Assembly: GCF_013003915.1 (NCBI RefSeq)
Contig: NZ_JABAIV010000005.1
Location: 256,990 to 320,989 of the forward strand
Source: Telluria aromaticivorans
Lineage (GTDB): Bacteria; Pseudomonadota; Gammaproteobacteria; Burkholderiales; Burkholderiaceae_D
Reading direction: 5' to 3'
DNA length: 64,000 nucleotides
The position numbers and the translations under genes were made by a program. Below are positions 26,568-35,399 of the stretch, one piece after another (the stretch's first letter is position 1; every line of letters begins with the position of its first letter). The notes below the pieces were generated by a model. The model was not told the origin of the DNA. It ran no database searches and saw only the letters and a program-made list of their open reading frames with translations.

Positions 26568-28181
26568 ATGTACAACCACTATTTCCAGCTGAAGGGCGCG
26601 CCGTTTTCGATTGCGCCGGACCCGCGCTACCTGTTCATGAGCGAGCGCCACCGCGAGGCGCTGGCGCACCTGCTGTACGGGATCGGCAGCGGCGGCGGCT
26701 TCGTGCTGCTGACTGGTGAAATTGGCGCCGGCAAGACCACGGTGTGCCGGTCCTTCATCGAGCAGGTGCCCGAGAACTGCCGGCTGGCGTACATCTTCAA
26801 CCCGCGCCTGAGCGTCGAGGAACTGCTGCTGAGCGTGTGCGACGAGCTGCGCATCGAGCTGCCGCCCGCGAACACGCCGCTGGGCCTCAAGGGCTATGTC
26901 GATGCGATCAACCGCTACCTGCTCGACTCCCACGCGCAGGGCCTGAACAACGTGCTGGTGATCGACGAGGCCCAGAACCTGTCGGCCGAGGTGCTGGAGC
27001 AGCTGCGCCTGCTGACCAACCTCGAAACCAGCGAGCGCAAGCTGCTGCAGATCATCCTGATCGGCCAGCCTGAACTGCGCACCATGCTGGCGCGGCCCGA
27101 GCTGGAGCAACTGGCCCAGCGCGTGATCGCGCGCTACCACCTGGGGCCTTTGTCGGAGCCGGAGACCGGCGCCTATGTCGCGCACCGGCTGGCTGTGGCG
27201 GGGGCTACCGGCATGCCATTCCCGCCTGCGCTCACGCCGGCCATCCACGCGCTGGCGCACGGCGTACCGCGCCGCATTAACCTGCTCTGCGACCGCGCGC
27301 TGCTCGGCGCCTATGTCGAGAACAGCCCGCAGGTGACGCGCCCGATCCTGAACAAGGCTGCCGCCGAAGTGTTCGCCGGCGAACCCGCTGCGCGCCGCCT
27401 GCGCCTGCCGCTGGTGGCGGGCGGGGTGCTGGCGGCCGTGGCGCTCAGCGCCGCCGCCTGGCAGGCGATGCCGGCGCGCGAGGCGGCGCCGGCGGCTGCC
27501 GCACGGGTCGCCGCGCCGGCAGCGGCAGCGGCACCGGCAGCGGCGGCGGCAGCGGCAGCGGCAGCGGCAGGGGCAGGGGCAGCGGTGCCGCCGGTGCAGG
27601 CCATCGAGGCCGATGCGCTGCGCGAACTGGCCACGCTCTGGGGCCAGGCACTGGAAGGCGACGCGCCTTGCGAGGCAGCGCCCCGCTACAGCCTGCGCTG
27701 CCACACGGGCCGCGGCGGCCTGTACGAACTGCGCCTGCTCGACCGGCCTGCCGTCGTCACCTTGCACGATGGCCCGCGTACCGGCTATGCCGTGCTGTCG
27801 GCGATCGACGGCAACAGCGTGACCCTGAGCGCCGGCGCTCGCCGCGAACGCATCGACCTGGCCAGCTTCGTGGCCCGCTTCGGCGGCGAGTACACGACCT
27901 TCTGGCGGGTGCCGCGCGGCTTTCGCGAGCAGGTGTCCGAAGGCGACCGCGGCCCCGACGTCGACTGGCTGGCCGCGCGTCTTGCGGGCCTGAACCGCGT
28001 GAAGGCCGTCCAGGCGGGGCGCCCGCTGGACGCCAATACGCGCGAATGGCTGCGGCGCTTCCAGGCCGCGCAGAACCTGAAGGCGGACGGCGTTGCCGGA
28101 CCGCGCACCTACATGCGGCTGAACCAGCTCACCGGCGTACCCGAGCCGCGCCTGCTGGCCGTCGCCGGCACCGGAAAGTAA
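26568..28181 (+). CDS. ExeA/GspA-like AAA ATPase with peptidoglycan-binding domain
   Basis: A 537-residue protein. The cytoplasmic AAA domain has Walker A GEIGAGKTT (about residue 51) and Walker B VLVIDEAQN (about 130), with the family start YNHYFQLKGAPFSIAPDPRYLFMS. A transmembrane helix lies at about 280-297, then an Ala/Pro/Gly-rich linker (300-345) and a periplasmic region with a C-terminal PG_binding_1 fold (RGPDVDWLAARLAGL to LKADGVAGPRTYMRL). In Aeromonas ExeA with ExeB remodels peptidoglycan for the secretin. The adjacent gspB-like gene supports this, though no other type II secretion genes are in the window. Confidence 0.9.
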   Translation: MYNHYFQLKGAPFSIAPDPRYLFMSERHREALAHLLYGIGSGGGFVLLTGEIGAGKTTVCRSFIEQVPENCRLAYIFNPRLSVEELLLSVCDELRIELPPANTPLGLKGYVDAINRYLLDSHAQGLNNVLVIDEAQNLSAEVLEQLRLLTNLETSERKLLQIILIGQPELRTMLARPELEQLAQRVIARYHLGPLSEPETGAYVAHRLAVAGATGMPFPPALTPAIHALAHGVPRRINLLCDRALLGAYVENSPQVTRPILNKAAAEVFAGEPAARRLRLPLVAGGVLAAVALSAAAWQAMPAREAAPAAAARVAAPAAAAAPAAAAAAAAAAAGAGAAVPPVQAIEADALRELATLWGQALEGDAPCEAAPRYSLRCHTGRGGLYELRLLDRPAVVTLHDGPRTGYAVLSAIDGNSVTLSAGARRERIDLASFVARFGGEYTTFWRVPRGFREQVSEGDRGPDVDWLAARLAGLNRVKAVQAGRPLDANTREWLRRFQAAQNLKADGVAGPRTYMRLNQLTGVPEPRLLAVAGTGK

Positions 28182-28183
28182 GC

Positions 28184-28903
28184 ATGTCGTACATCCTCGA
28201 AGCCCTCAAGAAGGCACAGGCGGAGCGCCAGCTCGGCAACGCCCCGACCATCCATGCACCGGCGCCTTCGTATGCAGCGCCCGCATCGACCGGGAACCGC
28301 AAGCCGCTGCTGGTCGGGCTGGGCGCCGGTGCGCTGGTCGTGGCGGCGGGGGCGGCCTTCCTGCTGCGCCAGCCGCCCGCGGTCGCACCAGCGCCTGCGC
28401 CCGTGCAGGTGGCCAGCGTAGTGGCGCCGACAGTAGTGGCGCCGGTCCAGGAGCCCGCCCCGGCGATCATCGTGCCGGCGCCGGTCGAACCGGCAGCAGA
28501 CGCGCCAAAGCCAAAAGAAACGGCAACCCGCGCCAAGCCCGATGTTGCCGCCCCGGTGGCCGAAGCGCCACGGCGCGCGGAGCCCGAGCCACTGCGCCGC
28601 GAGGAAGCCGTCGAGGCCATCCCGGAAGCGCCGCGTGCCGCCGTGCTTCCCGCTACGCCGGCGAGCGCGGACGACAGCGTTGGCCCGGTGCAGTCGCTGC
28701 CGGAAGCGGTGCAGCGCGACGTGCCGAAAGTGGCCTTTGGCGGCTATATCTACTCGCCCAACCCGGCCGAGCGCCTGCTCCTGGTCGACAAGACGCTGCG
28801 CCGCGAAGGCGAGGAAGTCGCGCCCGGGCTGGTGCTGGAACGCCTGCTGCCGAAAGCGGCCATCATGAATTTCCGTGGCTATCGCTACCGTGTCGCGTAC
28901 TGA
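28184..28903 (+). CDS. GspB-like general secretion pathway protein
   Basis: A 239-residue bitopic protein: the N-terminal [15 protein letters not shown] is the hallmark of GspB/ExeB, a transmembrane helix follows at about 40-62, then a long Pro/Ala-rich periplasmic linker (65-190) and the C-terminal T2SSB domain ([15 protein letters not shown]...[13 protein letters not shown]). It starts two bases after the ExeA-like stop and would form the membrane complex with it. The end overlaps the mobB frame by about 29 bases. Confidence 0.87.
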   Translation: MSYILEALKKAQAERQLGNAPTIHAPAPSYAAPASTGNRKPLLVGLGAGALVVAAGAAFLLRQPPAVAPAPAPVQVASVVAPTVVAPVQEPAPAIIVPAPVEPAADAPKPKETATRAKPDVAAPVAEAPRRAEPEPLRREEAVEAIPEAPRAAVLPATPASADDSVGPVQSLPEAVQRDVPKVAFGGYIYSPNPAERLLLVDKTLRREGEEVAPGLVLERLLPKAAIMNFRGYRYRVAY

Positions 28904-29483
28904 ACCGGGCACTGACGCGGCCCCCGGCCCGGTGCTGGGCGTGGTCGGCTGGTCGGGCAGCGGCAAGACCTCGCTGCTGGAACACCTGGTGGGCCGGCTG
29001 GCGGGGCAGGGGCTGCGCGTCAACATCGTCAAGCACAGCCACCACGACATCGAGCTCGAACCGCCGCGCAAGGACAGTGCGCGCCTGCGCATGGCCGGCG
29101 CGGCCGAGGTGATGATCGCCTCGCCCTACCGGGTGGCCATCCTGCGCGAGCTGCGGGGGGAGGTGGAACCTTCGCTGGCCGAGCACCTTGCGCGGCTGGC
29201 ACCAAGCGACCTGACCCTGGTCGAAGGCTATAAATGGGAGCGCTTTCCCAAGCTGGAGGTGTTCCGGCCACTGCTGGGCAAGCCGGCGCTGTACCCGGAC
29301 GATCCGGACATCGTCGCAGTGGTATCCGACGTGCCGCGCCCGGATGCGCTGGAAGGGCGGGCCTGGCTGGACCTGAATGATCCGGATCAGGTTCTGGAGT
29401 GGCTGGCCGGCTGGATGCGCGATTGCCCTAAAGTTCCCGCTGGAGCCGCCGATAATGGTGGATACGCCTCAATGGGAGAATGA
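28875..29483 (+). CDS. mobB: Molybdopterin-guanine dinucleotide biosynthesis adapter MobB
   Basis: A 202-residue GTP-binding protein that assists MobA in forming the guanine dinucleotide of the molybdenum cofactor. P-loop [14 protein letters not shown] at about residue 25, then [16 protein letters not shown] and the Walker B-like [20 protein letters not shown] (about 111-131, written in parts) match the family. The start is either GTG 28875 or GTG 28890; both overlap gspB. No mobA or molybdoenzyme gene is in view. Confidence 0.88.
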   Translation: MAIATVSRTEPGTDAAPGPVLGVVGWSGSGKTSLLEHLVGRLAGQGLRVNIVKHSHHDIELEPPRKDSARLRMAGAAEVMIASPYRVAILRELRGEVEPSLAEHLARLAPSDLTLVEGYKWERFPKLEVFRPLLGKPALYPDDPDIVAVVSDVPRPDALEGRAWLDLNDPDQVLEWLAGWMRDCPKVPAGAADNGGYASMGE

Positions 29484-29484
29484 T

Positions 29485-29682
29485 ATGGATGTGTCAAGCA
29501 TTGCCAAGCTGTCCACCAGCATCGCCGAAACCGGCACCCGCCAGGAAGTGAGCCTGGCTGTCTTCAAGAAGGCACAGCAGATCGAGGCGGCGACCGCCAC
29601 CCAGCTGCTCGAGGCGCTTCCGTCGGTGCAGTCGGCAAATTTGCCGGCGCACTTGGGTAACAAGATCAATACGACGGCCTAG
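29485..29682 (+). CDS. YjfB-like putative motility protein
   Basis: A 65-residue helical protein starting DVSSIAKLSTSIAETG, with the segment SLAVFKKAQQIEAATATQLLEAL, matching the YjfB family (putative motility protein, found near flagellar genes in Firmicutes and in many betaproteobacteria). GGGAGA at 29474 gives the start. It overlaps no gene and directly follows mobB by one base, probably by read-through. Function is unknown. Confidence 0.75.
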   Translation: MDVSSIAKLSTSIAETGTRQEVSLAVFKKAQQIEAATATQLLEALPSVQSANLPAHLGNKINTTA

Positions 29683-29859
29683 GCTTAGGTTTTCGGCAGT
29701 TCGTCGAACTTGGGCGGAGCAATGCCAGTGGCATTGTTCCCTCCAATTCCGTGCCGCAGCCCCCAGCTTCGCCTGTAACAACTAGCATCACTCCCCAGCT
29801 TGCATCTTTCCCCCACCTGATAAATACTGTCGGCTTCATCCCAGCACCGGAGCCTTCGC

Positions 29860-30162
29860 ATGACCCACCGCCACGCCCTGATCGCCGCCGCGCTTGCCAG
29901 CGTCTGCGCCACCCAAGCTGCCGCGCAGGACATGGGCACGCCGAAAGCCGACCAGGAAGCCTGCTACGGCGTCGCCAAGGCCGGCCAGAACGACTGCGGC
30001 ACCGCGACCCATGGCTGCTCCGCCGCCGCCAAGACCGACAACGACCCGAACGAATGGAAGTTCGTTGCCAAGGGCACGTGCACCAAGCTCGGCGGCGCGC
30101 TCGAGCCAGGCAAGGCCCAGCCGGCCAAGGCTGAACCAGCCAAGCCAGAACCGCAGAAATAA
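29860..30162 (+). CDS. Bufferin precursor peptide (DUF2282 family)
   Basis: A 100-residue precursor with a Sec signal peptide (residues 1-23, ending ATQAAAQ) and a core with four cysteines at 35, 46, 53 and 74: [18 protein letters not shown] and KGTCTKLGG. This is the DUF2282/BUF pattern of bufferins, RiPPs whose cysteines are converted by an MNIO enzyme to thiooxazole-type metal-binding groups and which bind copper in the periplasm (known for Caulobacter). After the core there is an Ala/Pro/Lys-rich tail. GGAG precedes the start by eight bases. The modifying enzyme follows four bases downstream. Confidence 0.88.
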   Translation: MTHRHALIAAALASVCATQAAAQDMGTPKADQEACYGVAKAGQNDCGTATHGCSAAAKTDNDPNEWKFVAKGTCTKLGGALEPGKAQPAKAEPAKPEPQK

Positions 30163-30166
30163 TCCC

Positions 30167-31822
30167 ATGCGCGCCCCGGACGCGGCCATCGACGCCGGCG
30201 TGGGGCTGCGCACGCCGCACTACCGCGCCTTCCTCGAGGGGCGCCCAGCGGTCGGCTTCATCGAAGTCCACAGCGAAAACTACCTGGCCCGTGCCGGGTG
30301 GGACTGGCACGTACTGACCGAACTGCGCCGCGAATACCCGGTCAGCCTGCATGGCGTCGGGCTCGGCCTTGGATCGGCACGCGGCTTTTCGCCGGCCCAC
30401 CTGGAGCGCGTTTGTGCGCTGGTCGAGGCCGTCGATCCTTTCCTCGTTTCCGAACACCTGAGCTGGGGCGCGCTGGCCGACCGCCAGCTCAACGACCTGC
30501 TGCCCATCACCCTCGATCATGCCGCCCTGACCCTGGTCAGCGAGCGCGTCAGCCGGGTGCAGGACGGGATCAAGCGCCGCCTGCTGGTGGAAAACGTCTC
30601 GACTTATGTCCGCTTCCGCGCCGATGCGATGAGCGAAGCGCAATTCCTGGCCGAACTGGCCCGGCGCACCGGCTGCGCCATCCTGCTCGACGTGAACAAT
30701 CTCTACGTCAACCAGCACAACCATGGCGAAGACGCGCTGGCCGCGATCGCCGCGCTGCCGGTGGGGAGCGTCGGCGAAATCCACCTCGCCGGCCACTTGG
30801 CAACGCCGCTGGCGCTGGTCGACCACCATGGCGCGGCCGTGGCGGAGCCGGTCTGGGAGCTGTACCGCGCCGCCTTGCAGCGCTTCGGCCGCGTGCCGAC
30901 GCTGGTCGAATGGGATGCCGATATTCCGCCGCTCGACGTCCTGCTGGCCGAGGCGGCAAAGGCGGACCAGGTCGCGCGGGACTATCCGCTGCCGGTTCCG
31001 GACGCCTTCCCGCCGCAGCGAGCCGGGCAGGCAAGCACAGCAAACGACGCCTTGGCCGCTGTCCAGCAGCAATTCGGCAACGCGCTGTTCGACCACCGGC
31101 ATGAATCCAGTCTCGAACCGTTCTTGAGCGAGGGCGGGATAAAACGACTTTCCCTCTACCGCGGCAACCTGAGCGCCGGCTGGGAGCGCGCACTGGCCGA
31201 TGCCTACCCGGTGATCCGCCAGCTGGTCGGCGAAGAATTCTTCGAGGGCCTGGCACGCGCCTACGGCAAGGCCACGCCCTCGACGGATCCCGACCTGGCT
31301 GGCTTCGGCCTGCGGTTCGCGGATTTCCTTGCAGGGTTTGCCCCAGCCTCGGCCTATCCCTACTTGCCGGACATGGCGCGCCTGGAATGGGCCGTCCACC
31401 GCGCCTGGCTGGCGCCGGACGCGGAGCCGCTCGGCATCGACACGCTGGTGAACCTCGCCCCGGAGACCCTGGATACTGCCCGTTTCACCCTGCATTCCTC
31501 GGTGGCTATGCTGCGCAGCCCCTGGGCCACCGCGCCGCTGTGGCAGGCGCACCAGCCCGGTGGGCCAGCCCTGCCGCCAGGCGTGGACCGGCCCTGCGTG
31601 GCCCTGGTCGTGCGGCCGCACTGGAAGGTGGAGATGGTGGAACTGGGCGCGCCAGATGCTGTCGCCCTGGAACGGATGCTGGCCGGCGCGAACTTTGGTG
31701 AAGCGGTCGACGCAGTGCTGGCGTGCGGGGAGGGCAGCAGAGTGCCGGACATCGGCGCCATGCTGCAAGGCTGGTTCAGGCTCGGCCTGGTGGCCGCCAT
31801 TGAACCAGCAACAAGGGTTTAG
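30167..31822 (+). CDS. Fused MNIO (DUF692) and DUF2063 protein, bufferin-modifying enzyme BufB-BufC
   Basis: A single 551-residue reading frame. Residues 1-275 are a TIM-barrel MNIO enzyme with all family motifs: EVHSENY (33-39), [10 protein letters not shown] (61-70), SEHLSW (95-100), ENVSTY (142-147), DVNNLYVNQ (175-183), EIHLAGH (204-210) and VEWDADIPP (247-255); these carry the His/Glu/Asp ligands of the iron centre. After a linker, residues 294-390 are a DUF2063 domain ([44 protein letters not shown]) with its C-terminal part to 551. In most loci these are two genes (bufB, bufC). DUF2063 is thought to bring the precursor to the enzyme. The upstream in-frame codons to 29894 overlap the precursor and are not used. 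Confidence 0.9.
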   Translation: MRAPDAAIDAGVGLRTPHYRAFLEGRPAVGFIEVHSENYLARAGWDWHVLTELRREYPVSLHGVGLGLGSARGFSPAHLERVCALVEAVDPFLVSEHLSWGALADRQLNDLLPITLDHAALTLVSERVSRVQDGIKRRLLVENVSTYVRFRADAMSEAQFLAELARRTGCAILLDVNNLYVNQHNHGEDALAAIAALPVGSVGEIHLAGHLATPLALVDHHGAAVAEPVWELYRAALQRFGRVPTLVEWDADIPPLDVLLAEAAKADQVARDYPLPVPDAFPPQRAGQASTANDALAAVQQQFGNALFDHRHESSLEPFLSEGGIKRLSLYRGNLSAGWERALADAYPVIRQLVGEEFFEGLARAYGKATPSTDPDLAGFGLRFADFLAGFAPASAYPYLPDMARLEWAVHRAWLAPDAEPLGIDTLVNLAPETLDTARFTLHSSVAMLRSPWATAPLWQAHQPGGPALPPGVDRPCVALVVRPHWKVEMVELGAPDAVALERMLAGANFGEAVDAVLACGEGSRVPDIGAMLQGWFRLGLVAAIEPATRV

Positions 31823-32103
31823 TGGAAGGCGCGCAGGATGCGCTGTTCCCCGGAATAGTCCTGATAGCGCTCGTTGGCGGCGCGGGTGGCGGCCATCATG
31901 CGCTCGAGCTGAGCGTCTTCGAAACGCGCCAGTTCCTCGTTGGCCGCTTCCAGTGCCAGCGCCAGCTTGGCCCGCGCGGTCTGGTAGAGCACGCTGGTGT
32001 AGTGATCGGTGTTCTTGAGCAGCTCTTCGGCGTTTTCAATCACCATCCGCAGATCGCCGATGAGCTGTTCCTGCGACTGCGCGCAGCGGTTCGGGGTTTC
32101 CAT
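31819..32103 (-). CDS. DUF883-like (ElaB/YqjD) protein without membrane anchor
   Basis: A 94-residue almost wholly helical protein. [28 protein letters not shown] resembles the N-terminal half of the ElaB/YqjD/DUF883 family, whose members tether ribosomes to the membrane, but the usual C-terminal hydrophobic anchor is absent: it ends RILRAFH. Its last four bases overlap the end of the convergent bufferin enzyme gene. Confidence 0.65.
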   Translation of the reverse strand: METPNRCAQSQEQLIGDLRMVIENAEELLKNTDHYTSVLYQTARAKLALALEAANEELARFEDAQLERMMAATRAANERYQDYSGEQRILRAFH

Positions 32104-32215
32104 CGCTTCACCTTTAGCCGTTGATATTAGTCGATACCTGACGACTTAAAATATAAACAAGGAAGCCCCGTTTTGTTTGTTAGCGCGCAAACATAAGCCC
32201 GTGATTGATGCGCAG

Positions 32216-32428
32216 TTATTGCACGCGGATCTGCACGTCGCCCAAGGTGACGGTCTGGCCGCTGCGGATCTTGGCCGTCTTGCGCAGTTCCTTCTTGCCG
32301 TCGACCCGCACCGCGCCGCCCGCGACCAGGTGCTTGCCGGCGCCGCCGCTGTCGACCAGGCCGACCAGCTTCAGCAGCTGGTTGACTTCGACGAATTCTG
32401 ATGTCAAATCGAAAACTATTTTTTGCAT
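32216..32428 (-). CDS. S4-domain RNA-binding protein (YbcJ-like)
   Basis: A 70-residue protein consisting of one S4 domain: VEVNQLLKLVGLVDSGGAGKHLVAGGAVRVDG is the alpha-L RNA-binding core (given in pieces: VNQLLKLVG and GGAVRVDGK are diagnostic). The start at 32428 is preceded by GAGGAT and gives the family N-terminus QKIVFDL. It follows fumC by 53 bases on the same strand, so may be co-transcribed. Role in ribosome or RNA handling is inferred. Confidence 0.85.
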   Translation of the reverse strand: MQKIVFDLTSEFVEVNQLLKLVGLVDSGGAGKHLVAGGAVRVDGKKELRKTAKIRSGQTVTLGDVQIRVQ

Positions 32429-32481
32429 TCTATCCTCGGGGGTGGTGAAAGCGGCCTGCGACCGGCGAGGCCGCCTTTGGG

Positions 32482-33888
32482 TCATTCAGCGACCGCGTCC
32501 GGCCGGGTCATGTCGATCGGCACGACCCACTGGTCGAATTGCTGCTCGTCCACGAAACCGGACTGCAGCGCGGCCTGGCGCAGGGTCAGGCCCTCGTGCG
32601 ACGCGGTCTTGGCGATTTGCGCGGCGCGATCATACCCGATGTGAGGCGCCAGCGCGGTCACCAGCATCAGCGATTTTTCCATCAGCTCGGCAATGCGTTG
32701 GTGGTTCGGCTCGATGCCCTGGGCGCAATGGGTGTCGAAGGAGCGCATGCCGTCCCCCAAGAGGCGCGCGCTCTGCAGGAAGTTATGCGCGATCATCGGC
32801 TTGAACACGTTCAGCTCGAAATTGCCCTGCGAGCCGCCGATCGTGATGGCCACGTCGTTGCCGAATACCTGGCAGCACAGCATGGTCAGTGCTTCGCACT
32901 GGGTCGGATTGACCTTGCCCGGCATGATCGAGCTGCCCGGCTCGTTCTCGGGGATGGTGATCTCGCCCAGGCCCGAGCGCGGGCCCGAGGCCATCCAGCG
33001 TACGTCGTTGGCGATTTTCATGAGGGCGGTGGCCAGCGTCTTCAGGGCGCCGTGGCTCGACACCAGCGCGTCATGGCCGGCCAGCGCCATGAACTTGTTG
33101 GGCGCGGTCTTGAACGACAGCCCCGTCAGTGCCGCCAGCTCGGCGGCAATGCGGGGCGCGAAGTCCGGGTGCGCGTTCAGGCCGGTGCCGACCGCCGTGC
33201 CGCCCGCCGCCAGCGCCAGCAGGCCGGGCAGGGTGGAGCGGATCGCGCTTTCGGCAAATTCCAGCTGGGCGACATAGCCCGAGAATTCCTGGCCAAGGGT
33301 GAGCGGGGTGGCGTCCTGCAGGTGGGTGCGGCCGATCTTGACGATATCCTCGAAGTCGCGCGACTTGCGCAGCAGGGTGGAACGCAGCTGTGCCAGGCCC
33401 GGCAGCACGTTTTTCGCCACGGCCAGCGCCGCCGCCACGTGCATCGCGGTCGGGAAAATGTCGTTCGACGACTGTCCCATGTTGACGTGGTCGTTCGGGT
33501 GCAGCAGGCGTTTTTCGCCGCGTTCGCCGCCGATCAGCTCGGAGCCGCGGTTGGCCAGCACCTCGTTCATGTTCATGTTGCTCTGGGTGCCGGAGCCGGT
33601 TTGCCAGACGGCGAGCGGGAATTCCTGCGGGTGCTGGCCACCAAGGACTTCATCGGCCGCGCGGATGATGGCGTCGGCCTTGTCGCGCGGCAGTTTGCCC
33701 AGCGAGCGGTTGACGGCGGCTGCGGCGCGCTTGACCTGGGCCAGCGCCGCAACCAGTTCCGGCGCCATCTGCTCGGTCGAGATGTGGAAATGGTGCAGCG
33801 AACGCTGGGTCTGGGCGCCCCAGAGACGGCTCGATGCGACTTCGATCGGGCCGAAACTGTCTTTTTCTATCCTGTTTTCCATGGGCAT
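32482..33888 (-). CDS. fumC: Fumarate hydratase class II
   Basis: A 468-residue iron-independent fumarase of the TCA cycle. The family signature [10 protein letters not shown] lies at about residue 315, with the earlier regions GSGTQSNMN (about 97), [21 protein letters not shown] (about 127) and [16 protein letters not shown] (about 185), the His of which is catalytic. Full length, with no anomaly. The gene is divergent from the FimV-like gene across a 93-base gap. Confidence 0.96.
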   Translation of the reverse strand: MPMENRIEKDSFGPIEVASSRLWGAQTQRSLHHFHISTEQMAPELVAALAQVKRAAAAVNRSLGKLPRDKADAIIRAADEVLGGQHPQEFPLAVWQTGSGTQSNMNMNEVLANRGSELIGGERGEKRLLHPNDHVNMGQSSNDIFPTAMHVAAALAVAKNVLPGLAQLRSTLLRKSRDFEDIVKIGRTHLQDATPLTLGQEFSGYVAQLEFAESAIRSTLPGLLALAAGGTAVGTGLNAHPDFAPRIAAELAALTGLSFKTAPNKFMALAGHDALVSSHGALKTLATALMKIANDVRWMASGPRSGLGEITIPENEPGSSIMPGKVNPTQCEALTMLCCQVFGNDVAITIGGSQGNFELNVFKPMIAHNFLQSARLLGDGMRSFDTHCAQGIEPNHQRIAELMEKSLMLVTALAPHIGYDRAAQIAKTASHEGLTLRQAALQSGFVDEQQFDQWVVPIDMTRPDAVAE

Positions 33889-33981
33889 GTCCTGTCGAAT
33901 GCAAGGCTGGGATTAAAGAGTTTATCGCAATGTCCGTTAAAGACGCTCAGGCTTCATTTTTGCATCTACCGCATTGACTTT

Positions 33982-35034
33982 ATGGCGTGCCGCCTTTTCC
34001 TGTTGTTGATTTCCTCGCTGCTGGCCGGCGCCGCTTCGGCGGCCGAGCTCGGTGAGCCGCGCGTGGGCTCCTTCATCGGCCAGCCGCTGGTGGCCGACAT
34101 CGAGCTCACCATGCTGGAAGACGCCGCCACGCCGGTGCAGGCGCGCCTGGCCAACCCGAACGTCTACCGCGGCGCCAATATCGCCATGCCGCCGGTGCTG
34201 TCGACGCTGAATTTCTCGGTCATGCGGCGCGACGGGCGGCAGTTTTTGCACGTCACTTCCTTGAGGCCGGTCGAGGCGGCGCACCTGCACCTCTACCTGG
34301 AATTGTCCGACGGTTCCCAGCGCGGCGTGCGCCTGGCGACCTTGTGGCTGTCGCCGGATCCGCAGCCTGCGCCGCCGCCGGTCCCGGTGGTGCCGACCGT
34401 ACCGGTCGTGCCTGTTGCGCCGCCCGTGGTCGCCAAGGCAGTGGCCGTCAAAGCCGTCGCTGCCGAGCCGGTGCACGTGGAAAAGCCTGTGCCTGCACCG
34501 AGCCGCTTGACGCCCGCCCCGGTGGCGGCGCCGCGCAAGCCCGTGGCGGAACCGGCTCCCTTGCCTGCGCCCGCACCAGCTTCGCCACCGGCCGCCTGTA
34601 AGCCGCAAGTCCAGCCGGAACAGAACGCCTGCGTCGCCCTCGGCGCCAAGAACGCCATCCTGCGCGAGCAGCTCGGCCAGCTCGAGGACAAGGTCAAGGT
34701 GCTGCAGGTAGCGATGGGGGCGGCGCCGGCCGCTGTCGTACCTGCCGCAAAACCTTACAAGCTGAAGAAGAAAAAGCCGGAACCGCTGCCGGAAGCCGAC
34801 ACCCCGTGGCTGCTGGTGGGCGGCGGCATCGCCGGTGTGCTGGCGCTGCTGGCCGGTGTGCTGGTCGCCGTGCGCCGCAGGAAGGCGGCGAAGCGCAAGA
34901 TCCCGCCGCGCCACGTCGAGCCGACCGTTCCCCTTGGCGCGCGCCTGAAAGCGCGGCTGGGTGGATTGGGAAAGCAGCCGAAAGCGAATGCGCCAGCCGA
35001 AACAGCCACGCACGAGTCGTCTACACAAGTTTGA
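33982..35034 (+). CDS. FimV-like N-terminal domain protein, short form
   Basis: A 350-residue protein with a signal peptide (ACRLFLLLISSLLAGAASA), a FimV N-terminal domain (LGEPRVGSFIGQPLVADIEL, about residue 24, to about 115), a Pro/Ala/Val-rich linker (115-215), a short predicted coiled coil (NAILREQLGQLEDKVKVLQ), a transmembrane helix near 275-297 (WLLVGGGIAGVLALLAGVLVAV) and a basic cytoplasmic tail. Full-length FimV is about 900 residues and adds a cytoplasmic TPR region; here that is missing, so this is a minimal, possibly paralogous, version. FimV affects twitching motility and polar organisation. Confidence 0.8.
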   Translation: MACRLFLLLISSLLAGAASAAELGEPRVGSFIGQPLVADIELTMLEDAATPVQARLANPNVYRGANIAMPPVLSTLNFSVMRRDGRQFLHVTSLRPVEAAHLHLYLELSDGSQRGVRLATLWLSPDPQPAPPPVPVVPTVPVVPVAPPVVAKAVAVKAVAAEPVHVEKPVPAPSRLTPAPVAAPRKPVAEPAPLPAPAPASPPAACKPQVQPEQNACVALGAKNAILREQLGQLEDKVKVLQVAMGAAPAAVVPAAKPYKLKKKKPEPLPEADTPWLLVGGGIAGVLALLAGVLVAVRRRKAAKRKIPPRHVEPTVPLGARLKARLGGLGKQPKANAPAETATHESSTQV

Positions 35035-35054
35035 TAATTGCGTTATACTAAAAA

Positions 35055-35300
35055 TGTGGTCGTTTAGATCACAAACGGCATAGAGGCCTGTCGCAGCCAC
35101 CACCGATAGCGTGGCGCGGAAAACAGGCAACGTTGAAGAAACGCCTGTGCCGGAAGCAGTTCGTGCGCCAACCAAGGCAGCGGACGCCGGATGCAACCGG
35201 CAAGAGGCGACGCCAGGAGATACCTGGTGCTCGCTCTCCCGAATTCCTTGCCCGCGCCCGTCGCTCGGGCTCGACCAAAGCGCCTGCGGGCGCTTTTTGT
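35055..35300 (+). ncRNA. Candidate structured RNA or leader upstream of the HDOD gene
   Basis: The 365-base gap holds a -10-like TATACT (35044-35049) and ends in an intrinsic terminator at 35277-35298. Between them are serial hairpins: CGTTT/AAACG (35061-35077), GCCTGT/ACAGGC (35086-35091 with 35123-35128), the alternative ACAGGC/GCCTGT (35123-35128 with 35143-35148), GCCGG/CCGGC (35186-35201), CCAGG/CCTGG (35213-35227) and GCCCG/CGGGC (35256-35270). The first and second GCCTGT compete for one ACAGGC. It could be a small RNA or a terminating leader of the HDOD gene. I do not recognise a known RNA family. Confidence 0.45.
35277..35298 (+). terminator. Intrinsic terminator inside the leader region
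   Basis: AAAGCGCC-TGCG-GGCGCTTTTT: 8-bp stem, four-base loop, T-run, about 100 bases before the HDOD start codon. Confidence 0.85.
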
Positions 35301-35399
35301 CGTTTACGGCCTCCGGTTTGCCATGCAGCCTGCATGGCGGCCATACCTGTTGCCCACTGAACGGCGCTACAATCGCGTCTACAGGACCAGCCGCATACT

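Noticed and set aside
29666..31768. 700-codon minus-strand open frame opposite the bufferin enzyme
   Set aside because: Shadow; the plus strand encodes MNIO and DUF2063 motifs in full.
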